DNA of 56,297 bases from Candidatus Fermentithermobacillaceae bacterium (GCA_020725645.1 DYEQ01000050.1:1-56297), one strand, 5' to 3'. Numbered from the stretch's first letter, positions 26,297 through 37,530 are shown. Program-made: numbers and translations. Notes: a model not told the origin generated them from the sequence alone.

Positions 26297-28274
26297 GGTT
26301 TTCATATTCGCCAGTAAGGACCTCAAGGACGCGATCCTCGAGCGTCTGAGGGACATGGAGATCATGCAGGTTATGGAGGTGAGCGTCCCCGAAGGTGGAC
26401 CTGCGGTGGAGGCAGGTACGGGAGAGGCGTCCGCGGCCGAGTCTGAGAGCGCACTTGACTGTCACGAGCAGGAGATTTCCGCCATCCTATCCAAACTTAC
26501 GTACGTTAGGAACTACCTCATCAAATACAAACCCATCAAAAAGAGCCTTGTCGAAATGTTCGTCGGCTCGAGACCCGAAGTCTCCATGGTGCGTCTTCAA
26601 GAGATTATCCGGGATTTCGATGTGGATGAGTGGTTCGAGAAGTGCCGCAGGGCGGATGAAAGACAAAAGGAGATCACCCTTGAGGTGTCGCAAATTCGCT
26701 CCCGTCTGGAGCTCCTTCTCCCATGGAAGGAGCTGGACGTTCCCCTCGAATCCATCGGGCCCACGCGGTACTGCGAGATTTCTCTGGTAACCTTCCCCGT
26801 CGCGGTTTGGGAAGACGTCCCCAAAACATTTGGGGAAGCTGGTGGCCTGCTGGTGGAGGTATCCCGCGATACCAAGACCGTACGTGCCGTGGCGGTTCTG
26901 TTCCGTGACGAAGAGCGGGTGGATTCCCCGGATGTCGTGAGCTCCCTCGGCGGTGACAGGGTCGTCCTGGAAGGCACGGGTTTCGTCCCCGACATCGTGG
27001 CGTCCTTAGAGAAAGAAATCGCCTCCTTAAATGCGGAGCTAGAGAAAGTCGAGGAGCAAAGCCGCGACTGGGCGGAGCGCTTGCTCGATGTGATGGCCCT
27101 GTACGACTACTACCTCGACAAGCTGAACATCCTTCGGGAAGAAGCCAAAGTCACGAAAACCAAAGAAGCAGTGGTAATCCAGGGCTGGATCCGGAAGAGG
27201 GATGTTGGTAGGTTGAGAGAAGGCTTTTCGGATATCGAGGAAATCGAAATCGTCGACGTCGCGCCCGAGTCGGGCGAAAACGTGCCGGTATACCTGGAAA
27301 ATCCCCCGCTGATACGGCCTTTTGAAGTCATCACCAACATATACGGGTACCCTGGATACGATGAGGTCGACCCCACGCCTATTCTCGCTCCTTTCTTTTG
27401 GGTTTTCTTCGGTATATGTCTCGGGGACGCCGTTTACGGCGTGGTTCTCTCCTTGGTATCCTGGTACTTCCTGAAGCGATACAAACTGAGCGACGGAGGA
27501 CAGAAGCTAATGCGACTCCTCCTGTACTCGGGAATATCCACGACCATCGCAGGAGCTCTCATGGGAAGCTGGCTCGGTGATTTGCCTACGGTGTTTTTCC
27601 GGGGGAGCGCTTTCGAGCGGTTCGTGTTGAGCATAAAAGTGGTCGACCCTATCGGTGAACCCCTCGTCCTCATGACGGTGTCGTTCCTTATGGGCATCTT
27701 CCAGATGTGGGTTGGTATCATCGTCAAAATGTACTCGCTGATTAAGAACGGGCAAGCTTTTGAAGGAATTATGTCCCAGGGATCATGGGTCTTGTTCCTG
27801 CCCGGCTTGCTTGTCTGGGCTGCGTCCCGTACGGGCCTCGTTCATGGGGTTTGGCCTCAGTACTGGGCGCTGGCTGGGGCTATTATGGTCATGGTGAACG
27901 CCGCCAGGGGGCAAAAGAACTGGTTACTGAAACCTTTCTCGGGAATATACGGCCTTTACGGCGTTGTCGGTTACTTTTCGGACACCATGTCCTACGCCCG
28001 GCTCCTAGCTCTTGGCCTGTCCAGCGGAGTGGTAGCTGTCGTCGTGAACAAGCTTGCCGAGCTCGCGGTCAACATGATCCCCGTAATCGGCTGGGGGGTC
28101 GTACCTGTCGTGTTGCTGGCGGGACACGTGTTCAACCTGGTTATAAACGCTATTGGAAGTTTCATTCACTCCGGGCGCCTGCAGTTTGTAGAGTTCTTTA
28201 CCAAGTTCTTTGAAGGAGGGGGGAAACCTTTTAAGCCTCTGACAAGGCACAGTCAATTCGTTTCGATTGAATGA
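26274..28274 (+). CDS. ntpI: V/A-type ATPase subunit I (membrane stator, a-subunit)
   Basis: The 666-residue stator subunit supplies the ion half-channels against the K ring and anchors the peripheral stalk. The N-terminal half (to about 360) is soluble with coiled-coil segments; the C-terminal half has seven or eight membrane helices, including FFWVFFGICLGDAVYGVVLS (about 375) and the conserved YFSDTMSYARLLALGLSSGVVA (about 565) carrying the essential arginine. ATG 26274 overlaps the preceding gene; ATG 26289 is a nearby alternative. Second in the nine-gene operon. Confidence 0.95.
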   Translation: MAVARMRKVFIFASKDLKDAILERLRDMEIMQVMEVSVPEGGPAVEAGTGEASAAESESALDCHEQEISAILSKLTYVRNYLIKYKPIKKSLVEMFVGSRPEVSMVRLQEIIRDFDVDEWFEKCRRADERQKEITLEVSQIRSRLELLLPWKELDVPLESIGPTRYCEISLVTFPVAVWEDVPKTFGEAGGLLVEVSRDTKTVRAVAVLFRDEERVDSPDVVSSLGGDRVVLEGTGFVPDIVASLEKEIASLNAELEKVEEQSRDWAERLLDVMALYDYYLDKLNILREEAKVTKTKEAVVIQGWIRKRDVGRLREGFSDIEEIEIVDVAPESGENVPVYLENPPLIRPFEVITNIYGYPGYDEVDPTPILAPFFWVFFGICLGDAVYGVVLSLVSWYFLKRYKLSDGGQKLMRLLLYSGISTTIAGALMGSWLGDLPTVFFRGSAFERFVLSIKVVDPIGEPLVLMTVSFLMGIFQMWVGIIVKMYSLIKNGQAFEGIMSQGSWVLFLPGLLVWAASRTGLVHGVWPQYWALAGAIMVMVNAARGQKNWLLKPFSGIYGLYGVVGYFSDTMSYARLLALGLSSGVVAVVVNKLAELAVNMIPVIGWGVVPVVLLAGHVFNLVINAIGSFIHSGRLQFVEFFTKFFEGGGKPFKPLTRHSQFVSIE

Positions 28275-28907
<633 letters not shown>

Positions 28908-28923
28908 GGAGGCCGGAAGCGGG

Positions 28924-29538
28924 ATGGGCCTTTCCGACATAATCAGGAAAATCGAAGAAAAATCCCGGCGCGAAGCTGACGGCATTCTCTCTTCGGCTCG
29001 GGAAGAAGCGGAACGGAAGATCGCTACCGCCCGGTCTGAGGGTGAAGTTCTCATCAAACAAAAACGCGAGGACACGCTCAAGAGGATCGCTTCCATCGAG
29101 AAGACCGCGCGCGGACGCGGGGAGATGAAAGCGCGTCAGATAGTCCAGCGAACCAAGGCCGAGCTCATCGACGAGGTCCTCGAGAAATGCCTTCGAGAAC
29201 TTCAGAAGATGCCGGCTGCGGACTACCGGCAGTTCCTCTTGGAACTCATCCTTTCTCATGCCCGCGGGGACGAGGAGCTCATCCTGGAGGAGACTGATAA
29301 AGAGCGGCTGGGAGCGGATTTCCCCCGCGTTGTTTCGGAGAAAGTCAGGGAAAGAACGGGGATGACCGGTCTCAAGGTGACTTTTGAACCAGCGCCCCTG
29401 GGTGGGGGATTCCTTCTGAGGTCGGGGGGAGTTGAACTGGATTCGACCTTTCCGGCGCTTATGAAGAGCATGAGGGATTCGCTCGAACTTTTCCTGGCAG
29501 GCTTTCTCTTCGGAGTGAACGAGGATGGACGAGTATAA
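28924..29538 (+). CDS. ntpE: V/A-type ATPase subunit E (peripheral stalk)
   Basis: A 204-residue stator subunit: a long N-terminal helix rich in charged residues (SDIIRKIEEKSRREADGIL, to about 90) that should coil with the G/H subunit, followed by a compact C-terminal domain that binds the catalytic head (VKVTFEPAPLGGGFLLRSGGVELDSTF-like segment, about 155-180). ATG 28924 lies after GGAGGCCGGAAGCGGG, 16 bases beyond ntpK. The end overlaps ntpC by 14 bases. Confidence 0.92.
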   Translation: MGLSDIIRKIEEKSRREADGILSSAREEAERKIATARSEGEVLIKQKREDTLKRIASIEKTARGRGEMKARQIVQRTKAELIDEVLEKCLRELQKMPAADYRQFLLELILSHARGDEELILEETDKERLGADFPRVVSEKVRERTGMTGLKVTFEPAPLGGGFLLRSGGVELDSTFPALMKSMRDSLELFLAGFLFGVNEDGRV

Positions 29539-30625
29539 CTGGGCTTCATCGGTGGGTCATGTCAGGATCCTGGAGATGGGCCTTTTGACGGGTGTGGATT
29601 TTTCGAGGCTGGCCGAGACCGAGGACCTCCGCGCCGCCGTTTCGGCTCTGAGGGACACGAATTACGGGAAACACCTTGAAGCTCTGGATAACCTGGAAGA
29701 ATTCGCTCTCGCCTTGGAACGAGCGCTCGAGGATGAATACGAATATGTGCTCTCCTTCTCCCCTGAGAAAGGGCCCATCCTGTGTCTTCTTTCCAAATAC
29801 GACTTTCATAATCTCAAAGTGCTGGCGAAAGAGATGCTTCTGGGTATGCCGGCGGAGCCGAGGGCGGCCTCTTCCCTTTCGATGATTCCCTTCGGCGACC
29901 TCAGAGGAGCTTCAAGCAGAAGAGAAGATGGAACCTCGACCCTGTCCCCGGAGCTTCTCGCGGATGCGCGGTTGAGATACGGCTTGGGTCGTGGCCGCCA
30001 AGAAGAGGTTGACCTCTTTGTTGTCGGGGAGCTTGCCCCCGCTCTCGCGAAAGCCTTTGAGGAGGCATGCGGGGAAGCGATGGAGGGTGGAGGTCCCTTC
30101 GGGGTTGACTCGGCGATAGACAGAGTCTGGATGTTCTGGCTCAGTCGTTATTACCGGAAGCACGGGTACGAATCCCTCTCCGAATTGACCGCCGCTGAAG
30201 CGGATCTCACCAATTTGAGGATCGTCATGAGGTCCCTGTTTCACGGGCTCGATCCAGCTTTACTGACGAAAATCCTTCTTCCCGGGGGGGCGATATCCCC
30301 GCTGGACTTAGGAGCTGCTTACGCCTCCGGCCCCGAAACTCTTGAGAGGCTTTATCTCCGTACCCGGTGGGTGGAGCTTTTCCGGCGGGGTGTCGGAAAG
30401 GTCGGGAGACGGGAACCTCTCACCGAATGGGAAAAGGAATGCGAGGACACCCTGGTTGAAATCTACCGGCTGGCCAAAACCAGGGCGCTTGGCCCGGAGC
30501 CGGTTCTAGGGTTCTTATACGGGAAAGAAACCGAGGTGAAAAACCTCCGAATAATCCTTTCGGGCAAGCAGTCTCAGGCGCCTAAGGAACGGATTGTAGC
30601 GAGGATTCGGAAAAGTTATGCTTAA
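29525..30625 (+). CDS. ntpC: V/A-type ATPase subunit C (central-stalk socket, AC39 family)
   Basis: The 366-residue V-ATPase C/d-type subunit links the rotor shaft (D-F) to the K ring. It is helical, soluble and has the three repeated helical units of the family, with conserved stretches WASSVGHVRILE at the N terminus, KYDFHNLKVLAK (about 95-106), EADLTNLRIVMRSL (about 230) and the C-terminal LGFLYGKETEVKNLRIILSGK. ATG 29525 overlaps ntpE. A 139-base gap with no gene follows, the only sizeable early gap in the operon. Confidence 0.92.
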   Translation: MDEYNWASSVGHVRILEMGLLTGVDFSRLAETEDLRAAVSALRDTNYGKHLEALDNLEEFALALERALEDEYEYVLSFSPEKGPILCLLSKYDFHNLKVLAKEMLLGMPAEPRAASSLSMIPFGDLRGASSRREDGTSTLSPELLADARLRYGLGRGRQEEVDLFVVGELAPALAKAFEEACGEAMEGGGPFGVDSAIDRVWMFWLSRYYRKHGYESLSELTAAEADLTNLRIVMRSLFHGLDPALLTKILLPGGAISPLDLGAAYASGPETLERLYLRTRWVELFRRGVGKVGRREPLTEWEKECEDTLVEIYRLAKTRALGPEPVLGFLYGKETEVKNLRIILSGKQSQAPKERIVARIRKSYA

Positions 30626-30764
30626 TCATCCGGGCAAACGCCAATGAACGTGCGACGGGATGGATGGTTTGCTTTTGAGAAATGGGAAGGCGCCCGCGAG
30701 CGCGACGGCTCCTGCTGCTGCCGTTCCTCGAAGATGTTGGACTTAAAAGCGGGAGAAAGGATGC

Positions 30765-31097
30765 GTGAAACACATGCTGCAGGTGGCGATTCTCGGGCCG
30801 AGAGACGCCGTTTTGGGTCTTAAAGCTTCAGGTGTACGGGCTTTTGTCGCGGATAACCCTGCGGAAGCACGGGAAGCTCTCTCTCGCATCCACGAGGGTG
30901 GCTACGCAGTCCTTTTTGTCACCGAAAGCGCCTACCGTATGGTTCAAGAGGAGATCCGCCCCATCCAGGAAAGGAACCTTCCCATCGTATCGATTCTCAC
31001 CGATGTGAGGAATCCTCAGGATATCGGCAGGTCCCTTCTCAAACGATATGTGGAGCGGGCGGTAGGGACCGAACTAGCTTTTAAGGGAGAGGAATGA
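30765..31097 (+). CDS. ntpG: V/A-type ATPase subunit F (central stalk)
   Basis: A 110-residue Rossmann-like subunit (called NtpG in Enterococcus, F in Thermus) that sits on the D shaft and regulates rotation. The N-terminal [18 protein letters not shown] and the [16 protein letters not shown] stretches are typical. GTG 30765 follows GGGAGAAAGG; an ATG at 30774 is in frame. Its stop overlaps the ntpA ATG (ATGATGG). Confidence 0.88.
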   Translation: MKHMLQVAILGPRDAVLGLKASGVRAFVADNPAEAREALSRIHEGGYAVLFVTESAYRMVQEEIRPIQERNLPIVSILTDVRNPQDIGRSLLKRYVERAVGTELAFKGEE

Positions 31098-32884
31098 TGG
31101 CGATGGCTCGGGATACCGGTATCATCGGGAAAATTGTGCGAGTCTCCGGACCCCTCGTGGTGGCGTCGGGGATGTCCGGCGCCAGGATGTTCGACGTCGT
31201 AAGGGTCGGAGAAAAGCGGGTCATCGGGGAGATAATCGAACTCCGGGGAGATACCGCTTCCGTACAGGTGTACGAGGAGACGTCAGGGATCGGACCGGGC
31301 GAGCCCGTGGTTTCCACGGGAGTACCCCTCAGCGTCGAACTGGGGCCCGGGCTCATCAGCTCGATATTCGATGGAATACAAAGACCGTTGAACGTCATTC
31401 AGTCCATCGCCGGTGACTATGTGACGAGGGGTATAGACGTTCCCGGACTCGACAGGGAGAGAAAATGGCACTTCGTACCGGCGGTGAAACCCGGGGACAC
31501 CGTGGCCTCCGGGGATGTGCTCGGAACAGTCCAGGAGACTCCCCTTGTGGTCCACAAGATCATGGTGCCGCCGGGAATTGACCACGCAACGGTGGCCGAG
31601 ATCAAAGAGGGAGACTTCACGGTCGAAGAAATCGTGGCCGTTCTCCACGCGGGCGGCCAGAAAAAGCTTCTGACCATGATGCAGAGGTGGCCCGTTCGCG
31701 TCCCGAGGCCCGTACGGGAGAAGCTCCCTCCGGAAGAGCAGCTCGTCACCGGTCAGCGTGTGATCGACGCGTTTTTCCCGATAGCTAAGGGTGGAACAGC
31801 TTGCGTGCCCGGGCCGTTCGGTTCCGGGAAAACCGTGATTCAACACCAGCTGGCCAAATGGTCGGACGCTCAGATCATCGTCTTCGTCGGCTGCGGCGAG
31901 CGGGGCAACGAGATGACCGACGTGCTCCTGGAATTCCCGGAACTCACCGACCCCAGGAGCGGAAGGCCTTTGATGGAGAGGACGGTCCTCGTGGCCAATA
32001 CGTCCAACATGCCGGTGGCCGCAAGGGAAGCTTCGATTTACACCGGTATAACTCTAGCCGAGTATTTCCGGGACATGGGGTACAGTGTCGCGCTCATGGC
32101 CGATTCGACCTCCCGGTGGGCCGAAGCGCTGAGAGAGATCTCCGGACGTCTGGAAGAGATGCCCGGAGAAGAAGGATACCCTGCGTATCTGGGCTCGCGA
32201 TTGGCCGAGTTCTACGAGCGAGCCGGCAGGGTAGTGGCTCTCGGGAGCGACCGGAGCGAGGGCGCTTTGAGCGTGATCGGAGCCGTTTCGCCTCCCGGTG
32301 GTGACCTATCCGAGCCGGTGACCCAGGCCACTTTGAGGATCGTCAAGGTGTTCTGGGGGCTCGATGACCGCCTAGCTGCGAGGAAGCATTTCCCGGCCAT
32401 CAACTGGCTCACGAGCTATTCGCTGTACACGGACAGGCTTGACTCGTACTTTAGAAAGGCCCTGGGAAACGATTTCCCGGAAATGCGCGACGAAGCTATG
32501 GCTATCCTCCAGCAGGAGGCGGAGCTTCAAGAGATCGTGCGTCTGGTTGGAGTGGATGCCCTTGGTGGAAGGGACCGGATGATCCTGGAGACGGCCAAGT
32601 CCATCCGGGAAGACTTTCTGTACCAAAGCGCCTTTCATGACGTGGACACGTACTGCTCGCAGACCAAGATGTACGGGATCCTGGAGGTCATCTTAATGAG
32701 GCATCACAGGGCCATGGAAGCTATCGAGGCCGGTGCCGATCTCGAGCCGATCCTGGAAGATCCCGTCAAGGAGAAGATCGCCCGAGCCAGGGTGACGCCG
32801 GAGGAAGAGTGGCCCAAGCTTCACGACGAAATCGTCGCCGCGATTCGTTCGGGTTTTTCGGCCAAAACCAGGGCCGTTTCGTAA
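31094..32884 (+). CDS. ntpA: V/A-type ATPase catalytic subunit A
   Basis: Catalytic ATPase subunit, 596 residues. Walker A reads GPFGSGKT (240-247), followed by [22 protein letters not shown], the catalytic-glutamate region, and the [44 protein letters not shown]-like block of A/V-type subunits. The long non-homologous insert typical of V-type A subunits (about 115-200) separates it from F1 beta. ATG 31094 overlaps the subunit F stop. No intein is present. Confidence 0.97.
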   Translation: MMAMARDTGIIGKIVRVSGPLVVASGMSGARMFDVVRVGEKRVIGEIIELRGDTASVQVYEETSGIGPGEPVVSTGVPLSVELGPGLISSIFDGIQRPLNVIQSIAGDYVTRGIDVPGLDRERKWHFVPAVKPGDTVASGDVLGTVQETPLVVHKIMVPPGIDHATVAEIKEGDFTVEEIVAVLHAGGQKKLLTMMQRWPVRVPRPVREKLPPEEQLVTGQRVIDAFFPIAKGGTACVPGPFGSGKTVIQHQLAKWSDAQIIVFVGCGERGNEMTDVLLEFPELTDPRSGRPLMERTVLVANTSNMPVAAREASIYTGITLAEYFRDMGYSVALMADSTSRWAEALREISGRLEEMPGEEGYPAYLGSRLAEFYERAGRVVALGSDRSEGALSVIGAVSPPGGDLSEPVTQATLRIVKVFWGLDDRLAARKHFPAINWLTSYSLYTDRLDSYFRKALGNDFPEMRDEAMAILQQEAELQEIVRLVGVDALGGRDRMILETAKSIREDFLYQSAFHDVDTYCSQTKMYGILEVILMRHHRAMEAIEAGADLEPILEDPVKEKIARARVTPEEEWPKLHDEIVAAIRSGFSAKTRAVS

Positions 32885-32897
32885 GGAGTGATGGAAA

Positions 32898-34295
32898 GTG
32901 CCGCTAGAGTATACGACCATAAGCCAGATTTCCGGTCCTCTCATCATGGTGGAGCAGGTGAGAGAGGTTCACTTTGACGAGCTTGTAGAGGTCGAGACTC
33001 AAACAGGGGAAATCCGCAGGGGACGGGTTCTGGAAGCGCAGGAAGGAAGAGCTCTCGTCCAGCTTTTTGAGGGTACCGCGGGGCTGGACGTTTCCAGATC
33101 GAAGGTGAGATTCCTCGGACGAGTGCTGGAGATCCCGGTAAGCCGCGATATGCTCGGCAGGATTTTCGACGGAGCCGGCAGGCCCATAGACGGAGGCCCC
33201 CGCATCGTACCGGAGAAGCGTCTTGACATAAGCGGCAGCCCCATCAACCCTTACGCTAGGGCCTACCCGTCCGAGTTCATCCAGACCGGCATATCGGCCA
33301 TCGACTGCATGAACCCGCTGGTACGCGGTCAAAAGCTGCCCATCTTCTCGGGCGCAGGCCTTCCCCACGCCGCGATGGCGGCGCAGATAGCGCGGCAAGC
33401 TACTGTGTTGGGTTCTGAGGAACCCTTCGCCGTGGTCTTCGGCGCCATGGGGATAACCTTCGAGGAAGCCGACTATTTTATGTCCGACTTCAGGAGGACC
33501 GGCGCCTTGGACAGAGCGGTCCTCTTCGTAAACCTTGCGAACGACCCGGTTATCGAGAGAATCGCGACACCCAGGATGGCTCTGACCGTCGCCGAGTACC
33601 TGGCCTTTGAGCTTGGTATGCACGTGCTGGTCATCCTAACCGACATGACCAACTACGCGGAAGCTTTGAGAGAGGTTTCCGCCGCTCGCAAGGAGGTGCC
33701 GGGCCGGCGCGGCTATCCTGGTTACATGTACACGGACCTCGCCACTATGTACGAACGGGCCGGCAGAATCAAGGGTAAGAAGGGTTCCATAACTCAGATC
33801 CCCATCCTGACCATGCCGGAAGATGATAAAACCCATCCCATTCCGGACCTGACCGGTTACATTACCGAGGGGCAAATCATTCTCTCGAGGGATCTTCACA
33901 AGAAGGGCATCTATCCACCGGTAAACGTTTCGATTTCCTTGTCAAGGTTGAAGGATAAGGGTATTGGCAAGGGTAAGACCCGTGAAGACCACGCCGACGT
34001 GCTGAACCAATTGTCCGATGCCTACGACAGGGGCAAAGAGGCGAGAGAGCTCGCGGTGGTGCTGGGAGAAGCGGCGCTGACTCCCACCGACAGGCTGTTT
34101 TTAAAGTTCGCAGACGAGTTCGAGCGGAGATTCATCAAGCAAGGGCCGAACGAGAACAGACCGATCGAAAAGACGCTGGACATCGGGTGGGAGCTCATGG
34201 CCATGCTACCCAGGGCCGAGTTGAAGCGTCTATCCGACAGGAACATCGAGAAGTATATGCCGAAAAGACAGGTGGCAGCGGACGACTGGTCATGA
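32898..34295 (+). CDS. ntpB: V/A-type ATPase regulatory subunit B
   Basis: Non-catalytic nucleotide-site subunit that alternates with A in the head, 465 residues. It carries [24 protein letters not shown] (a degenerate P-loop, as usual for B), [53 protein letters not shown] and the C-terminal [23 protein letters not shown] 32898 follows AAGGAGTGATGG. A 112-base gap with a hairpin separates it from subunit D. Confidence 0.97.
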   Translation: MPLEYTTISQISGPLIMVEQVREVHFDELVEVETQTGEIRRGRVLEAQEGRALVQLFEGTAGLDVSRSKVRFLGRVLEIPVSRDMLGRIFDGAGRPIDGGPRIVPEKRLDISGSPINPYARAYPSEFIQTGISAIDCMNPLVRGQKLPIFSGAGLPHAAMAAQIARQATVLGSEEPFAVVFGAMGITFEEADYFMSDFRRTGALDRAVLFVNLANDPVIERIATPRMALTVAEYLAFELGMHVLVILTDMTNYAEALREVSAARKEVPGRRGYPGYMYTDLATMYERAGRIKGKKGSITQIPILTMPEDDKTHPIPDLTGYITEGQIILSRDLHKKGIYPPVNVSISLSRLKDKGIGKGKTREDHADVLNQLSDAYDRGKEARELAVVLGEAALTPTDRLFLKFADEFERRFIKQGPNENRPIEKTLDIGWELMAMLPRAELKRLSDRNIEKYMPKRQVAADDWS

Positions 34296-34352
34296 CGACC
34301 GGGCAATCGTCTCTCCGGTGTTAACTTGACCGACGGGTTAGGATGGCCGGTT

Positions 34353-34372
34353 CCGAGGAGGGGGTCCCTCGG
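34353..34372 (+). other. Hairpin in the ntpB-ntpD gap
   Basis: CCGAGG (34353-34358) pairs with CCTCGG (34367-34372) around an eight-base loop. No T-run follows. In such operons intergenic hairpins can adjust mRNA stability or subunit ratio; no function is shown here. Confidence 0.35.
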
Positions 34373-34407
34373 AGACCGGATGCTCATGCCAAGGGGGATC
34401 CAGGACC

Positions 34408-35046
34408 GTGGAGATAAGGGTAAACGCTACCCGCCAGGAGCTTAGCAGGCTCAAGGCGAGGCTCAAGACAGCTCGAAGAGGTCACAAACTCTTAAAGGAC
34501 AAAAGAGACGAGCTCATGAGGGAGTTTCTCTCCCTAATCGATGAGGCGCGGAAGCTTCGGGAGCAGGTTGATGCGAAGCTTTCTGCAGCTTACCGCGACT
34601 TCTCCATGGCCAGAGCCGTCCTTTCCCCCGCAGTGCTCGAAGAAGCTCTCATGGCGGGCAGGCGGCCCGTCGAGGTCTCGGTGAGATTCAGGCAAATCAT
34701 GAACGTACGGGTTCCGGAGCTGGAAATCGATTCCCCCGGTGACCTCACGGGAGCTACTACCGTTCCCCCCTACGGTTTCGCCGCTACCTCCAGCGACCTC
34801 GACTCAGCTATCGAAGCTTTTTCGAGTGTCCTGGTGGATATGCTCAAGATGGCGGAGCTTGAGAAGAAGTGTGAGCTCTTGGCGGGGGAGATCGAGAAAA
34901 CGCGGCGAAGGGTTAACGCTTTGGAATACGTCCTCATCCCCGAGCTGGAGCGAGCAGCTAAAGCCGTGCAGATGCGTCTTTCGGAGATGGAGCGCGCCAA
35001 CGCCTCCAGGCTCATGAGAATCAAAGAAATAGTGAGAGCTCACTAG
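34408..35046 (+). CDS. ntpD: V/A-type ATPase subunit D (central shaft)
   Basis: The 212-residue rotor shaft, two long antiparallel helices: an N-terminal VNATRQELSRLKARLKTARRGHKLLKDKRDELMREFL-like helix and a C-terminal RRVNALEYVLIPELERAAKAVQMRLSEMERA-like helix, both typical of the D family. GTG 34408 follows AAGGGGGATCC. It is the last ATPase gene; its stop lies in a 14-base palindrome (35045-35058). Confidence 0.94.
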   Translation: MEIRVNATRQELSRLKARLKTARRGHKLLKDKRDELMREFLSLIDEARKLREQVDAKLSAAYRDFSMARAVLSPAVLEEALMAGRRPVEVSVRFRQIMNVRVPELEIDSPGDLTGATTVPPYGFAATSSDLDSAIEAFSSVLVDMLKMAELEKKCELLAGEIEKTRRRVNALEYVLIPELERAAKAVQMRLSEMERANASRLMRIKEIVRAH

Positions 35047-35058
35047 GTGCCGGCACCT
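35045..35058. other. 14-base perfect palindrome at the end of the ATPase operon
   Basis: AGGTGCCGGCACCT overlaps the ntpD stop codon and the following bases. It can form a stem but no T-run follows. It may be an operator or a weak mRNA-end structure before murA. Confidence 0.4.
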
Positions 35059-35201
35059 CCCGGACGACCATCAAATAGCGCCCTGACGGTCTTCCGCTCC
35101 ATTCTTTTCTTCAATCCGTTTCCAAAAAGAGCCCGCATGCGTCGGATATCTTCGCCTCATCCGATCCGAGAATATAAGGGAGCTTCGGCGAGGGGTAATA
35201 C

Positions 35202-36467
35202 ATGGAAAAGATAGTCATCGAGGGGCAGGTACCCCTCAAAGGAAAGGTACGTTGCGAGGGTGCCAAGAACGCAGCGCTTCCGATAATGGCGGCTACCATG
35301 CTTTGCGAGGAACCCTGCATTCTGTCGGGTGTCCCGCCTCTTAAAGACGTTGAGAGCATGTCGAGGGTGCTTTGCTCTCTCGGCCTCGACGTTACGATGG
35401 AAGACGGTACGATCAGCGTTCGCCAGCGAGGTCCCCTCGGGCTCGAGCCTCCTTACGAAGCTGTCAGGGCCATGAGAGCTTCCTTTCTGGTCCTCGGCCC
35501 CCTCCTTTGCCGGCTGGGGGCTGCGAGGATCCCGCTGCCCGGAGGTTGTGACATCGGGCAAAGACCGGTGGATCTCCACCTGAAAGGACTTCAAGCTATG
35601 GGGGCCAGTATCGAATTGAAGGGAGGCTACGTCGAGGCAAAAGCGCGGCGACTTGCGGGCGCCACCATATACCTGGACTTTCCTTCGGTCGGTGCCACGG
35701 AAAACCTGATGATGGCCGCAAGTCAAGCTGCCGGAGAGACCGTCATCGAAAACGCCGCCCAGGAACCGGAAGTCGTCGATCTCGCCAACTTCCTCAACGC
35801 TATAGGCGCCAACATCCGGGGAGCCGGGACTTCGCGAGTACGCATTACAGGGAGGAGAGGCTTCGGAGGCTGCGAGTATACCATTATCCCCGACAGGCTT
35901 GAAGCTGCCACTTACCTCCTCGCCGGAATCTCGACCGGGGGTTCGATCAGAGTGGACAACGTTATACCCGAGCACCTTACCGCCTTTCTGGCCAAAATCC
36001 AAGAGGCCGGTGCCGAGGTCAGCACCGGGCTCAGATACGTGACGGCGTCTATGGAGGGAAGGCCTAACCCCGTGAACGTCAAAACCCTGCCCTATCCCGG
36101 CTTTCCCACCGACCTTCAGGCGCCGGTAATGTCGTTCCTTACGACTGCTAGGGGAACAAGCATGATCATAGAAGGTGTCTTTGAAAGGCGCTTCGCTCAT
36201 GTGGAGGAGCTCAACAGAATGGGGGCTAAAATCCGGGCCGAAGGTTCCCACGCAGTCGTGGAGGGTGTCGAGGAACTCACGGGCGCCTCAGTGGAAGCTC
36301 CGGATTTGAGAGCTGGGGCCGCGTTGGTCCTGGCGGGGTTGCAGGCCAGAGGAAGGACCGAGGTGGCCGGCGTTTCCCACATCAAGAGAGGGTACTACCA
36401 GTTGGTTGAGAAGCTCAAGGGCGTAGGCGCCAGGATCGAACTCGTCCAGTCCGAAGAAAACCCCTGA
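35202..36467 (+). CDS. murA: UDP-GlcNAc 1-carboxyvinyltransferase MurA
   Basis: First committed enzyme of peptidoglycan synthesis, transferring enolpyruvate from PEP to UDP-GlcNAc. The 421-residue protein has K22-N23 (EGAKNAALPIMAA), the active-site Cys116 in PGGCDIGQRPVDLH with Arg121, and the C-terminal RAGAALVLAGLQARGRT region. The cysteine means the usual fosfomycin target is retained. ATG 35202 follows GCGAGGGG. As in B. subtilis it lies between the ATP-synthase genes and spoIID; the ywmB gene usual in that interval is missing. Confidence 0.96.
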   Translation: MEKIVIEGQVPLKGKVRCEGAKNAALPIMAATMLCEEPCILSGVPPLKDVESMSRVLCSLGLDVTMEDGTISVRQRGPLGLEPPYEAVRAMRASFLVLGPLLCRLGAARIPLPGGCDIGQRPVDLHLKGLQAMGASIELKGGYVEAKARRLAGATIYLDFPSVGATENLMMAASQAAGETVIENAAQEPEVVDLANFLNAIGANIRGAGTSRVRITGRRGFGGCEYTIIPDRLEAATYLLAGISTGGSIRVDNVIPEHLTAFLAKIQEAGAEVSTGLRYVTASMEGRPNPVNVKTLPYPGFPTDLQAPVMSFLTTARGTSMIIEGVFERRFAHVEELNRMGAKIRAEGSHAVVEGVEELTGASVEAPDLRAGAALVLAGLQARGRTEVAGVSHIKRGYYQLVEKLKGVGARIELVQSEENP

Positions 36468-36543
36468 AGCCGGCCACAGCTTTTGCCTGAAGACATACAT
36501 CATCCTCCGGTCCCATATCCATTGAGAGATTGGGGGATTTATC

Positions 36544-37530
36544 ATGAAGAAGGCCATCCTTCTCTTGCTGTTCATCGCCGGCTTACTTCTAGGCGTCAAT
36601 ACCGGCGGACAAATGTCCCAGGGTGGGGTGCTTTTCCCGCTGCCCCGGCCGTCAAAGGGCGAACCGTTCCTTCGGATAGACGTGTACTACGTGCCACAGG
36701 GGAAAGTCATCAGCCTGGACCTGGAGGAATACGTAAAAGGGGTTGTGGCTTCGGAAATGCCTCCCACCTTCCACTACGAAGCTCTTAAAGCCCAAGCTAT
36801 AGTCGCCCGAACATACGCCGTGAGGAAAATGAGGATTTTCGGTGGAACGCCTTCCCGTCCCGATGCCGACGTTGTGTCGGACCATAACGTGGACCAGGCC
36901 TGGGCGCCGGAACCGGAAATCAAAAAGAGATGGGGAATACTTTCTGCCTGGAGATACTGGGGCAAAGTAAGCCAAGCGGTCGAGGAGACCAGAGGGCTCA
37001 TCCTGGCTTACGATGGGATGCCTGCTGAAGCCGTGTACCATTCCACTTCGGCTGGTCCTACCGAGTCGGCGGCGGACGTTTGGGGCCGGGAGGTGCCGTA
37101 TCTCAAGAGCGTGCCGTGCGACTTCTGCTCCCACTCACCCTATTACGGCGCTCAAACCGTGAGAATACCCGCGGCAACCGTAGCTAAAAACCTCAGGTCG
37201 GCCGGGATCGCCGTACCGGTGACGCGGATGGCCGGTGCCGGCTCGATACTGCCAGCCTCGATCTCGCCCACCGGCCGGGTCAAGGAGGTCACCGTTTCGG
37301 GTATGAAGATCCGGGGTCTCGAATTCAGAACAGCTCTGGGGCTCAAGTCCACCAAGGTCTATTGGGAGATAAGCGGTGAAGATCTGGTTTTTACGGTACG
37401 GGGTTACGGGCACGGGGTGGGAATGTGCCAGTACGGTGCCGACGGCTTGGCCCGGCTGGGCAACACGTACCTTGAGATATTGTCGTACTACTACCCTGCA
37501 ACGCAGGTAGTCTACATTTTCGAGGAATAG
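36544..37530 (+). CDS. spoIID: Stage II sporulation protein D (lytic transglycosylase)
   Basis: SpoIID cleaves septal peptidoglycan during engulfment as part of the SpoIID-SpoIIM-SpoIIP machine. The 328-residue protein has an N-terminal membrane anchor (about 4-20), then the SpoIID/LytB domain: LEEYVKGVVASEMPPTFHYEALKAQAIVARTYA, with the catalytic-type glutamate in ASEMP, and YHSTSAGPTESAADVWG. The C-terminal RGYGHGVGMCQYGADGLA motif is complete. ATG 36544 follows a TTGGGGGATTT stretch. Expression is expected from sigma-E; a CATACA -10-like match (36494) lacks a clear -35. Confidence 0.95.
   Translation: MKKAILLLLFIAGLLLGVNTGGQMSQGGVLFPLPRPSKGEPFLRIDVYYVPQGKVISLDLEEYVKGVVASEMPPTFHYEALKAQAIVARTYAVRKMRIFGGTPSRPDADVVSDHNVDQAWAPEPEIKKRWGILSAWRYWGKVSQAVEETRGLILAYDGMPAEAVYHSTSAGPTESAADVWGREVPYLKSVPCDFCSHSPYYGAQTVRIPAATVAKNLRSAGIAVPVTRMAGAGSILPASISPTGRVKEVTVSGMKIRGLEFRTALGLKSTKVYWEISGEDLVFTVRGYGHGVGMCQYGADGLARLGNTYLEILSYYYPATQVVYIFEE

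Noticed and set aside
30626-30764. Possible small ORF in the ntpC-ntpG gap (ATG 30643)
   Set aside because: It has no good ribosome binding site, runs into the next gene in another frame, and its translation looks random.
35157-36251. 364-codon minus-strand ORF opposite murA
   Set aside because: The plus-strand frame is an intact MurA with all motifs; the antisense frame is a codon-bias artefact.
36494-36501. CATACATC as a sigma-E -10 box for spoIID
   Set aside because: No matching -35 box at the right distance; kept only as a remark in the spoIID entry.
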